From contig CM065699.1 of NCBI GenBank assembly GCA_017654935.2, positions 47,891,456 through 47,955,455 of the forward strand: a stretch of DNA of 64,000 nt, read 5' to 3'. Positions 28,030 through 40,696 of this stretch are shown in pieces. The stretch is from Phymorhynchus buccinoides (taxonomy: Eukaryota; Mollusca; Gastropoda; Neogastropoda; Raphitomidae). Numbering within the stretch: position 1 is the stretch's first letter; every line of letters begins with the position of its first letter. The position numbers and the translations under genes were made by a program. The notes below the pieces were generated by a model. It saw only the letters and a list, made by a program, of their open reading frames with translations, was not told the origin of the DNA and did no database searches.

Positions 28030-29225
28030 TTTACTAGAAAGCACAGACAGGGCAGACTTCTGGTGGGGAGATAACAAAATCTTGTGCAAAATTGCTTTGA
28101 AGGAATTAAGTCAGAAATCAAAAGCGAATTTATGCCAGCTGATTGTTCCTTATGCAGGAATGCTCGCATACGCACATTTGCACATACACACATAGGGCAT
28201 TCACATTAAGCACATATCGGTTTATTTTCAACAGCCAAATCATCAACAACAACAGTTTGTTCAGTGTGATTTCACAGTTACCCATACCCTCCCACACCAG
28301 CCCCCCCCCCCCCCTCCCCCTCCCCCCACCCCTTTGTATCAGCAGCATGCCAGGCAAAAAACTTCACAAACCACGAGTTTTGTCCACCGTCTAGTCTGAA
28401 TTGTGGAGGACGTATTTGTCACACTCCTATATGTTCACCACTGGTTGGAAGGAGAGCCATGTTTTCTGCGAGCTTTGCGATCTACGGAAGACAGACAGTA
28501 TGTATTATACATCACAGTTCTTTGTTGCCTAAAAATATAAGAATTTTGTTGATCGGCATGCATGGTTAAGTTTGAAAAAAATGCAATAATAAGTCATGTT
28601 TTTCTAAAATTATATGACAAACGACACATTTTTTCTATACATAGATACAAGGATAAACACAGGGAAGCAAGCACACACACACACATAGCTCTTCTCTATC
28701 ATCCATCCATACACCCACATAGTTTTAAACCATCAATTTGCTATAATTATAAGTAAACATTATACACTTAATAGCTTCCCCCCCCCCCCCCTTTTTTTTT
28801 TTAGGGGGAAAAGGCTTCCCTACAAAATAATTTAAAGCAAAGTTTCATGGGTGAAAACGATCTCTCAATCCTGAAATGACACATTTCAATGGTCTCTGAA
28901 ATTTCCCATTCCTGAAATGTTGTGTTAGAATTGCATGTCTATCATCTTGTTTCAATCTGCCATCAATGTTGGCAGAAATGCTTGATTTTATCAGACTGGT
29001 TCCGGATGACAAGACGGCCAATCCTGAAGACTTTCTATTAGCTTTTCCAACCCTGATTCCAGGAGCAGGCCTGAACTACTTTCACTCATGAAGGTTTTTT
29101 CCCATAAAAGCATATAATATTAGGATATGACAATAATATCAAAACCAAGTAACATACTGGCATTGAGAATAGTATTAAGCAAAAATCTCCTACATACACA
29201 CCTTTGATTAAATCCATCAATTGGC
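28030..29225. other. SF3B3-WDR88 convergent intergenic region, low complexity
   Basis: The segment holds poly-C tracts (28290-28330 and 28780-28800) and AT-rich sequence. A TTTATT at 28221 (AATAAA on the - strand) is a remote candidate poly(A) signal for WDR88. I see no gene. Confidence 0.4.
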
Positions 29226-29229
29226 ATAA

Positions 29230-29665
29230 AAGTAGTGTAATTTTCGGGTTATAAGGCGATATTTTGTTCTCCAATTTTGACCTATGCGCCTAATAAACGA
29301 GGGCACCCTATTAGTGAACAAAATCGTGAGAAGAGAGGCAACGATTGCCGTGTTCAGTTCAGTCTACTGTGAGTCAGACATCGAAAGTGGTCACGAGTCA
29401 ACTCAAAACTCGAACTCAAACACAACTTTACGCCGATACGACAAATACTTGTGTTAAAAAGGGGAGCCAACTCTCATTTATGACAGCAGTAATGGCGGTC
29501 GGTAAACGTTTACAGGACGCGTACGGGCTTCAAAGTTTGACTTTCTTTTGCGATCACCTTATAAACGAGGGCGCCTTTTGCTTTAATTTTTTTCTGATTT
29601 TTCTTGAAAATTGCCCTATTCACCTTGTACACACCAGCGCCTAATGATCCGAAAAATGTGGTAAA
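29230..29665. mobile_element. MITE family F, copy 1 (internally deleted)
   Basis: Ends 'gggttataaggcgatatttt' and 'cgcctaatgatccg', inner 'aaacgagggc' motifs and 'cagcagtaatggcggt'. The full-length relatives are at 35066-35590, 37453-38013 and 60739-61262. Confidence 0.7.
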
Positions 29666-29689
29666 CAAAGGATTTAAATAATACACATA

Positions 29690-30051
29690 GCAATTAAAAA
29701 TATCACCAATATTAACACTATCACTATTACACCTCCGGTGCATCTTTGAACGAGAGTTCCGTTTTCCCGGGGCCCTGCAGCCGATAGAAGACACATAATA
29801 TACAATAAATACTTATTGCGACCTAGTACATAGTTATACTTCGGCTTCGTCTTTGAAGGAAAGCCACATTTTCTCGGGGCCCTGCAGCCGACAGAAGGCA
29901 CACATAATGTACAATAAATGCTTATTGCGACCTAGTACATAGTTATACTTCGGCTTCGTCTTTGAAGGAGAGCCACGTTTTCTCGGGGCCCTGCAGCCGA
30001 CAGAAGGCACACATAATGTACAATAAATGCTTATTGCGACCTAGTACATAG
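29690..30051 (-). repeat. 109 bp tandem copies of the WDR88 last exon 3' end
   Basis: Downstream of the real stop (- strand), three further copies repeat 'ctgcagccga', 'ctcggggccct', 'gccacgttttctc', 'cttcggcttcgtctttga' and the stop region, at 109 bp spacing ('cctagtacat' at 29822, 29931 and 30040). The farthest copy (29730-29790) is most diverged. Confidence 0.92.
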
Positions 30052-30183
30052 CTATACTTCGGCTTCGTCTTTGAAGGAGAGCCACGTTTTCTCGGGGCTC
30101 TGCAGCCGACAGAACACGCAGATGGTGAGGTCCTTGAAGTTGTCCATCTCCGCCATGGAGAAGGGCTTGCCACAACTGGAGCA
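30052..30183 (-). CDS. WDR88: WDR88 exon 11 (last), four-cysteine motif and stop
   Basis: 132 bp, acceptor gtgttgcag. It encodes '[19 protein letters not shown]', '[18 protein letters not shown]' and TAG at 30052. The two CxxC pairs suggest a zinc-binding fold after the propeller. Copies of its 3' end follow at 109 bp spacing. Confidence 0.9.
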   Translation of the reverse strand, partial: CSSCGKPFSMAEMDNFKDLTICVFCRLQSPEKTWLSFKDEAEV

Positions 30184-33100
30184 CTGCAACACCAGAAAAC
30201 ATTCACGTTCAGGGCTTTCAATCATCCCACAAAACAAGGGGTCCCAGGGACTCCCTTACAGTATAGAGGGTCCTAGAGGCGGGATAGAGGGTCCCAGTGG
30301 CATTGCGAATGCTAAAAAGAATGTTTCTAGTGCATCCCTGGGACCCGAGGGTCCTTTAGAATTTTTGTGCTTCATAGACTCCCAAATGGTCCCTGGGAGC
30401 CCTGACGTTGGGTGTAGAGTGGCACAGAGGTAACGCGTTCACCTCGTCTACAATATACCCGAGTTCGAACCGGGTACAGGGTTTTTTTTCCTCTCACTCT
30501 ACACTAGGCCATACATGGAGTCTTTCGGATGAGACGATTATAAGCCGAGGTCCTGTGTGCCCATGCACTTAGCACATGTTAAACCCAGTGGCAACGGACG
30601 AAAAAATTGTCATTTCGTCAAATTCCCTTCCTCAACAGTCACTTAAAAATCGCATGCAAAAACAAAGAAAAAGGCATCCCCTGCCGCACCCAGCAGCGCA
30701 GCTCCTCCTCCTTCCCCCGCGCCATCAGAGAGTGGAACGCCCTGCTTCCAGAAACTGTTCAGGCCCCTTCTGCCAAGGCCTTCTTCAGGAGGCTGTTGGC
30801 AGAGCACTAAAAGCTTCAGACCCTAGGGTAGGCAGTGGTTGGGCCGGCATCATGGCTGAGTTCCGCTGAACGGTCCCAGTCTGGCCGGTTGTCTGGCTGT
30901 CTACCCACCAAAGCCCCCCCTCCCCTCTCTCTCTCCCTCTCTCTCTCTCTCTCTGCCTTTTTGAGATGTAATAACATGGGTGCTACTCTTTCATTTTTAC
31001 ATTGATTTCAGTATTTTTAATTTTACCAGAAATTGAACTTCATTTTTTTTTAATTCATCAAAAAACTAAACAAAAAATTGACCACAAGCGATTTGGGGCA
31101 TTTTGAACTTGGTTCTATCTGGGAATTTTTACAAAGGCAATGTAATAATTTTACAAGGCTTAGACTTTTTTGTAATTCAAAAATGGACCACAAGTGATTT
31201 GGGGCATTTTGAACTTGATTCTATCTTGGAATTTTTATAAAGGCAATGTAATAATTTTACAAGGCTTATCAGACTCAAACTGTCTGTCTATCATTTTAAC
31301 TGTCTATCTCGTTATCTCTCTCTCTTAACGTGCCCCCCTGAATCGTCCAACGGGGCTCTGTTCCTGTACCCTGCCGGGGCCATGGGTCCCTGGACCCCTG
31401 TCTTTCAGGGTTTTTTTCATTTTGGGGGAGTAGCACCCATGTTCTAATGGTCATAAGTGACTTTGTCAACTAGATGAAAGAAGAAGAAGAAGACTCACCT
31501 TGGTCACTTTCAGTCCCTGGGCCCCGTTTGTTGTCCATCACAATGGGGATCTGATTACTGCCCTTGGCATTCCACTTGAATACATAAATAAATAATCAAA
31601 TTAATAAACACATTTAAAGACCCACCTTGGTGACTTTGAGTCCCTGGGCCCGTTTACTCTCCATCACAATGGGGATTTTGTCACTGTCCTCTAATGTTCC
31701 ACAGAAATGCATAAATAAATTATGAAATAAATACATTTAAAGACCCACCTTGGTGACTTTGTGCCTGTTTTTTGGTCCATCACTATAGGGATGTGGTCGC
31801 TCCCCTTTACGTTCCTCATGAACACGAATAAATAATAAAATACATTTAAAGACCCACCTTGGTGACTGTGCCTGTTTTTTTGAATAAATAATAAAATACA
31901 TTTAAAGACCCACCTTGGTGACTTTGTGCCTGTTTTTTTCTCCATCACTATAGGGATGTGGTCGCTCCCCTTTACGTTCCTCGTGAACACAAATAAATAA
32001 TGACATAAATTTAAAGACCCACCTTGGTGACTTTGAGTCCCTGGGCCCGTTTGTTCTCCATCACGATGGGGATGTGGTCACTGTCCTCTATGTTCCACAT
32101 ACGTATTGTGCTGTCCTGAAAATAGATGAAGTAAAATGTGTTAAAAACATCAAATGAATGGCTGAGATAATGAACACCATTAAATTAAAGCTGTAGATGA
32201 AGTGTTGTTGTCGTACCCTGGCTAAAAGACTCCAGGGATAATCCCAATAGCAGTAGCATTTGAACACTATGGTACGAAATGCATCAGCTAGGGATGAGAA
32301 CATTACTGTATTTTACGGACTATAAGGTGCAGCCATGAAAGAATTCCGCGTTTCACGGAAAATCCGCGGAAATTTTTCAAAACTTCCGTAGAGAAAAAAA
32401 AAATCCGCGTAAAGGACCGATCTTGCCGTATTCTCTATTTGGCGATTCTCAAACTGGTTAACCGGAAGTCGCTTTAGCTCACTCGCTTCACTTGTGCGAA
32501 GGAAGGCCAAATGAGTAGCTCCCGCTCAACAAAAGTAGCGATGTTAGCTGAAAATGTGTGTGGAAGGCTATTTGTGCCGACCAAATTTTCGGACCCCCTC
32601 CTCGCTGAATAAAATTTGTGACGTGAGGTAGGTGAAAAGGTGGTTTGAAAACATTTTTTGGGAATGTTGTGCACGCGCCTCCCTCCCCTCCCCCGGTCAA
32701 CAAAACATTGGACGTTATGTGAAAATCCGGGTTGAAGGATTTTTCTCGGCTGAAAAGAATTTCATTCTTCGATGGTTGAAAAATGTTTGTGCTGGAAAAA
32801 AAATAATTTGGGATCGTCCCCCCCGCTCAACAAAACTTCCGACATCAGGTGAAAATCCGGGTGGAAGGATTTCTCAGACGAAAATTTCTCCTCCTTTTTG
32901 ATCTTCATCCACTTTATGCCTGAAGGTGATACTTTTTTCCAGCTGAGACCCCTGAATAACGAAATCCAAATTTTCTGGAAAATGTTCGGGGTGCGCCTTA
33001 TAATCAGGTGCGCCTTGTAGTCCGTAAAATAAGGTACGTATGAGCCGGTTTTTATTACCCCGCCACGTGCGCAGCCACACTCGAGTATTCAAACACATAC

Positions 33101-35997
33101 ACACACACAATGCTTGCAGGCACGCACACACAGACACGTGTACTTATTGTAAACTGGTTTAATTCCACCAACATTATGCTGTGTAACTATTTTGAACTGA
33201 GTGCGCCACAAGCTTGGCTTGTTGCTTCAGTTATGTCGTTCTTCTTCTGCGTTCCCAGGCCATAATGGGTAAGGTACATATGTGTCCGGATTTCAGTTTT
33301 CACTAGTCTCCTCGCTGCGTACAGCCGATACATTTCGATTTCTGAGGAGCTCAAAGGAAAAAAATGATTTGGAAGATTTTTTTGAAAAAAGGCAGGAGAA
33401 TGGGGCCAATAAGTCAGAAAGATGGTAGATGATAGAAAGCAAAGGAAAAGGCAGAGTCAAAGAGAGTGACAGATTAGGGGAAGTTACAAGCACAGAACTT
33501 CCAGAAGGTGGGGGAACTATTTTTATGGAAGACCCCCCCGGTATCCCCATGGGGAGCAGTTACGTCATTGTTGTTTGTGATTCTTTCGGAAAAAACCCGT
33601 TTAAACCAGAAACGAACAAAACTAAATTGGTTTAATGACTTACATTAGCACAGGACAGCAGCCAGCACTGGTCCTGACTGAAGTGAACATCGGTCACCCA
33701 GCCCGCATGGCCCTGCACACAGCCAGTTGCCAAGAAAACAAACAATAATGCAAAATATTGCATCACGAACATCCCAATCTCTATCTCACAGAATCCTAAA
33801 ATGTCAATACTCGCACAGAATTCCCAAGCATAGGACCTGCCAACATCTACAGACAAGCCTTCAGGGTACAGTGGCAACTCCTTTATAAGACCTTAAAAAA
33901 TCATCCAAAATGAGGTCTTATAAGGGAGGTAATTTTAATACTTAGAAAGAAGTGCAATGTCTCAGAGAAGTAGGTCTTATGTGGGAGGGAGTCTTGTTGG
34001 CCACTGCAACTAGGGTTATTAATGCCCTTTTCGGCAAGTCAATCCCTTGTTGGTCAGTATCCAAAAGGGCACTCACTCTTGCAAAAGGCAGTCATTCAGT
34101 GGCCTCAAATAGAGTTACAGACAAACCTCTGTTTTAAGACTTCCAAAATGTCCGGAAAAATCGGTCGTAAATTGGAGGGGTCGCATGACGGAGGTTTTCA
34201 CTGGCAGCCGTAGAAAGAAAAAGTTCAGCACAGTTCATACTCTCTTCTTCATGCACACATACAATGACATATTAAAACTGGATTTGGGTCTTTCCAACTC
34301 CATAGGATTGTGCAATCGATGTATTACAGTTTCACTTCGCCGACTTCTGTTAATCACCTCCACTCTCGTCCAAAGTCAGTGGTTCTCTTTTTCAAAGTCA
34401 GTGGTTTTCGTGCTTTTCCTACGCTTTCCGCTATCTTTTCTACAACAAGGGAAGCGACTCCGCTTTCAGGCCCTTGACCGTGGTTGTTTCCCTTTGCTCG
34501 AAGTCTATGCAGACGACAACAACGGTCGTAAAAACCAACAAAATGGCGGTCGTAAGTCGCGTTTTAGAGGAAGTCGTTTAAGAGAGGTCGTTTACATAGT
34601 AAAATGCATCCGTGCCAACAAATCCGGTCTCAAATGAGAGGTGGTCGCTTAACAGAGGGTCGTAAAATAGGGGTTTGTCTGTATTCCCTTGTTTGGTCAG
34701 TACTCGAGCATCTTCCCCCACCCACCAAGGGCATTCACTCTGGCAAAAGGTGTTCTTTGCAGTGGCCAATAAGGGAGGTTCCACTGTAGTAGAAGGCTTC
34801 TGATGCTGGTAATTTCACTGGCTCTCTGACCTGGATATCATCTCTGATTGGTCACTTTCCCGAACAGTTTTATTTCATTGGTCTGAACATTTGACCTTCT
34901 CAGCGCGTTATGACCTTACTTTGTGGACAGACTGTCACTTCAAAAGAAGACACACTGAATAAAACGGAAGAAAGATTTTTGAACAGGTGCATACCCAGAG
35001 TGCTACTACAGTGGATCCTCCCTATTAAGACCTTCCCTATTAAGACTCCCTCCCACTTAAGACCTACCGTATTTTTCGGAGCCTTAGGGCAATTTTCAAG
35101 AAAAATCTTTTAAAAAAATAAAGAAAAAGGCGCCCTTGTTAATAAGGCACCTCGCAAAAAAAAGTCAAACTTCGAGGTCCGTACGCGTCCGGTAAATGCT
35201 TGCCGACCGCCATTACTGTTGACATAAACGGGAGTTGGCTCCCCTTTCAAATCATCAAAGTTTCATTTGCGCGACTTCCTGTTGTTGTGTTTTCATTTTT
35301 CGTCGCAACAAATTGTAGAATTACAACGATACTTTTTACATCCAATGAAGGGCTATAGCATCTGTTGGACGGTATCTCGGACGATAATAGGGATTTTTAA
35401 GCAATTTAACGTAAGCATCCGTCATATTGGTGACTCGTGACCATTTTCGATGTCTAGACTGTAGACAGCACGGCAATCATTGCCTCTATCTTCTCATGAT
35501 TTGTTCACAAATAGGGCGCCCTCGTTTATTAGGCGCATATGCGCATAGGTAAATATTTAAGAGAAATATATTGCCTTATAGTCTGAAAATGATGATACTT
35601 CTCTGAGACATTGCTCTACTTTGTCAGTATTAAATTACCTCCATGTTACAGCTCACTCAGGGCTTTCAGCTATCCCCAAGTAAGGACCTTGTAAGGACCT
35701 GTATTTCTAAGAATAATGTCATCTAGCCAACGATCTTGAAAGGAACACTTTCCCAGCCATAACAATGTCTAAGCAGGGACATTACTATTTATTTTTAGTT
35801 AGAAGAAGGAGGAAGTTTTATTTTAATAAAGTTTAGAAAACAATTTTTGTTTTAATAAAGTTATTATCACTATAATAATAATAATTGGCACTTATATAGC
35901 GTACATATCTAGAAAATTCTATTCATGGCGCTTTACAAAGAAATAAAACTACAAACATTCCCATTCACACACACACACACTGACACACACACACACT

Positions 35998-36081
<84 letters not shown>

Positions 36082-39000
36082 ACGAAGAAGAAGGGGAGAG
36101 GGTGGGAAGGGGGTGACGCTTAAGACCTTATTTGGGATGATTTTTCAGTGTTTTAACCCTTTCGCCGCCAGACATTTTTCAGCCCCAAAATACCATTAAA
36201 CTTAACTGGGTAGAGAAAATTAAATATCTGCAATATTGGGAATTCCTCTGTGACATGCATAACACTAGGCCTATCCTTACCTCCCAGAATTCAGAAAATA
36301 GGGTCTTTGGACAACAGGTCCTGATTTGATGCCTTTTAGTGACATGGGCGTTAAACCATTGTGGTGCTAAAATGCGACATTGGCGGTGAAAGGGTTAATA
36401 TGGATGTTCCACTGTATTCAAAGGCACTGAAATGTCTTAGTGTTCTCAGAAATTCATTGTGCAATAAGCTTGTGTCTGTAACAAATGTGGGTTTTTTTAA
36501 AGAAAATTCCAGAAACATGCTTAGCAGTTGATTGAGCCTGTTAAAACTGGAACACTTTTTTTCTTCGTAGACAGTAAAACACACAGCCCCTTGTTTAACC
36601 CAATGAGTCCCAACCATTCGAACCAGGAATCGATCCCAGTTCCCGAGAGATGGGAATTAACTCCGAACGTCACACCAAATCTTTTCATTAAAAAAATCAC
36701 CCAGAATAAAGTCTAACTCACATTTCATTTCTGAAAGATGCATATTGAATAGCAATGATGATATTATTATTCCAAAGCTAACACACTGTCACACAGTCAC
36801 AGTCACAACAAACCATGAATTGGAATAAAATATCCGTAATGGCACTCCGAGCATCGCACCGAGTCAATACTGCGTCACGTCACGTGGAAAGAAGAAAAAA
36901 ATTGGGGGTCACTTCGAAAAATCCGTTCAAAAAGACTAGTGGGTGCTTTCCCTTGCTGTAAGAACCAAAAACGGACCAGCGAGACTGAGGTAAAGGAAGA
37001 ACTTAGTATATTGCATTGTGGGTAGGAAAAAGTGAAAGTGAACGTACTAGACCTGGCGTTCAGCGGGCGCAATCGGCGCATACGGGCTGCATGAGTTGAC
37101 AAAATTCGGGCACATTTGGCGTCTGTGTCCTAGAGAGGGCTAAGTCATTTCAGAACTAAAACGAAAAGGGATTTTTTTGGTCAGAAGACAAACTTACGTC
37201 GAAGAATTTTAAACAATTACACTCTAGCAAAACTTAAAGGCTCACATCGGAACTTTCGGGGGCATCTCGCTCCCTTCATCGGCGGCATCTGCTGAGAGGC
37301 CACTGGCGGTTCAGTGCACGCCATCGTGAGTACAGCTCAAGGCTGCACCCACGGCGCATGACCAAGCTCTGAGGAGAGCCTTAAGTTTTGCTAGAGTGTA
37401 AATGATTAAAATTCTTATTGACATGGCGGTTAAAACTACCTCTTCTTGAGTACCGTAATTTTCTGACTATAAGGCGATATTTTTTTCTCCAATTTCGACC
37501 TATGCGCCTAATAAACGAGGGCGCCCTATTAGTGAACAAAATCGTGAGAAGAGAGGCAACGATTGCTGTGCTCAGTACAGTCTACTGTGAGTCACAACAT
37601 CAAAAGTGGTAACGAGTCGCTGATACGACGAATACTCACATTAAAATGCTTCAAAATCCCTATTATCATCCGAGATACCGTAGATGCCATAACCCTTCAT
37701 TGGATGCAAAAAGCATCGTTGTAGAGCTTAAAATGCCATAATTCTACCATTTTTCGCAAAGAAAAGTCCAAACACAACAACCGGAAGTCGCAAAAACGGA
37801 AGTTCGATTATTTGAGAAGGGAGCCAACTCTCGTTTATGACAGCAGTAATGGCGGTTGGTAAGCATTTACAGGACATATACGGGCTTCAAACTTTGACTT
37901 TCTTTTGCCTTATAAACGAGGGCGCCTTTTACTTTAATTTGTTCAGATTTTTCTTGAACATTGCCCTATTTGCCTTATACACAGCAACGCCTAATGATCC
38001 AAAATATACGGTATTTGAATCTAGAATAATGCTGATATGCTTGGATAAACACCATATATGTATTACGCGTGCGCGCACACACACACACATACGCACTGAC
38101 CTGTAGTTTCATTTTCTGACCGCTGTTTTCCACATCCCACACTACGATGCTCATGTCAGCTGACCCAGTCACCAACTGTAAGCCTGAAACCATGACAACC
38201 ACCCTGAAAATGCCGCCCCACAAAGTTATCAGCCGTAACAATACAAAAATCAAACAGAACAAAAACATGTCTGTGTAAAGACTCGACATAACGACTACAA
38301 CTACCATACACTGTCATCAAAACATAAATTGCATTTTATATTTCTGTCTCTCTCAAAAACTTCAATTTTCTATACTTTCTGAAACTCCCAGATACTTTTT
38401 GTTTGTGGCTCAAGCCACAAACCTATAACTCACTTTGTCGGTTTGAATCGGTCTGTCTGTCTGTCTGTCGGTCAGTCGGTCCAAAATTGTCGCACTTCAA
38501 ATCGAGGCTACACTTCAAATAGAGGCCGCTCTTTAAAATGATGTATTTTAAAAGCGTACAAAATAATAAACATACGTAATACAGACACTACAACAGACAC
38601 GACGAGTATGCGGTGCTTCTTTTGATGAGTATAAGTAGGATACATAGTTTGAAATGTTTTCCAAAAGATATAAAAAGTTACGAAATGGTGCAGAGATAAC
38701 ATTCTGGTTTACAGATTAAAATTATTGAAAAGCCAGGGGAGGTGACTCATGACTGGAGTGGTAAAAATAGACCGCGTGCCACAAACTACTGCGATTTCGC
38801 ACTTTTTGGTTTTTTTAGACTGTCATGGCTTAAAGAATTAAAGACAATAAAACGCCTGAATGAAAGGAAAACATTTTGATTTTTTTTTATAAAACATACA
38901 CACGCAAGTTTGTTGATGAAACGTTCTTAAAATCCTTTCAACACCAGCCATTTTTATAGCCAAAACTTTCCATTAAACTTACCTGGGTAGAGAAAAGATT

Positions 39001-40554
39001 TTAAATATTCTGATCGCTTCTCTGCCTTTTGGCTAAGACAGTGATTCAGGAATATAAAGTTTTGTTTATACCCTGGTTGGTTTGTTCAGCCCGTCGTACA
39101 TGGCGAAAGCCGATACGCGACGTTAAACTGAACTTCCATCCAAAAGATTTCATCAAAATTCAATCAAACCTAAGTAAAAATGTCTCATATGTGCCCTTGT
39201 GGGCCGAGAGGACGTAAAATCCTAAGTATCATCAAAAGATTTCATCTGCAATATTGGGGATTCCTCTGTGACATGCATAAAATTGGGCCTATCCTTATGC
39301 CTCCCGAAATAAAGAACATAAGGTCATTGGTTAGCAAACCCTCATTTGATGCCTTTCAGTGACATGGGTGTCAAATCATTGTGGTGCCAAGAGGCGAAAG
39401 TGGCCATGAAAGGGTTAAAGTATAGAACTTTAAGAACATTTCATCATTTAAGAAATGTCAGGGCTGGCCCAAACTACTAGCCTGGTAGCCATTGGCTAGT
39501 TGAAACATCTGTGGGCGAGTAGATTTCAAAAGTCACATTTCCCCCCGTGAGGATACCGAGGGGTCTTTTGTATAAATAGTTCCCCCACCTTCTGGAAGTT
39601 CTGTGCTTGTAACTTCCTCTAATCTGTCACTCTTTGACTCTGCCTTTTCCCTTTGCTTACTGTCATCTATACTATCTTTCTGCCTTACCGGTCCATTCTC
39701 TTGCCTTTTTTCATGAAACACTTTCAAAAACATTTCCTCCAGCCAAAGTCGGACTTGCTGGGCCTAATTATTTCTTAGTTAGGCGCATAACGGCAGCATG
39801 ACGCATCTGCGCTCATAATTAACAGGAAACTGTCTGAGCGATCTAAGAAGAAGAAGAAAAGTACATTTTAGTACTGCACGGCCCTGTTTTTTCCACCACT
39901 GAGTCTCCCCACATTGTTGCTCACTTCCATGTAACCAGCTATCAAAGCAAGCTCAGCTGTCTGCTAAGATAACAACATGCCAGCACTGGTACTGAAAAGA
40001 AAGGAAAGGCAGCCTGCTCAGTCTCCTCCATCTCCCCCCCCCCCCCCCCCCCCCCCTCCCTCTCTCCCCTACCTCTCTCCTCAAATCATTTCTCTCGAGT
40101 CTTTCTCTTCACTTCTCTCCTTTCTTTCTTTCCCACTCTTCACGTGGTAAGATTTAACGTGGTGACAGTCCTGACATGGTCTTACTTGTCGACGGGGCTA
40201 TTATTTTAACCCTTTCATCGCCAATGTCGCATTTATGCACCACAATGGTTTAACACCCATGTCACTAAAAAGCATCAAATCAGGGCCTGTTAACCGAAGA
40301 CCCTATTTTCTTCATTTTGGGAGGTAAGGATAGCCCTAATGTTATACATGTCACAGAGGAATTCACAATATTGCAAAAACAAATTTTTCTCTACCCAGAT
40401 AAGTTTAATGGTGTTTTTTGACTAAAAAATGGCTGGCGGCGAAAGGGTTAATCTTATCATATCATATTTGGCAATTCCCAATATTTGTTTTCTCTTTCTC
40501 TTCCTCTTCTTTCACTTCTGTTCTTCTCTCTCTCTCCTTCCCTCTCCCTTGTGC

Positions 40555-40604
<50 letters not shown>

Positions 40605-40649
40605 GTGCGTGCGTGCGTGCGTGCGTGCGTGTGTGTGTGTGTGTGTGTC

Positions 40650-40696
<47 letters not shown>

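Larger units (their letters stand above)
35010..36415. mobile_element. TA-flanked MITE family G, copy 2, with several nested insertions
   Basis: Ends 'tacagtggatcctccc' and 'ggatgttccactgta'. Inside are family F (35066-35590), a retroposon tail with a CA tract (35875-36076) and a piggyBac-like MITE (36153-36397). Confidence 0.65.

Noticed and set aside
39013..39038. Functional U2 snRNA gene
   Set aside because: Only the first ~26 nt are present. The branch-site pairing region and Sm site are absent.
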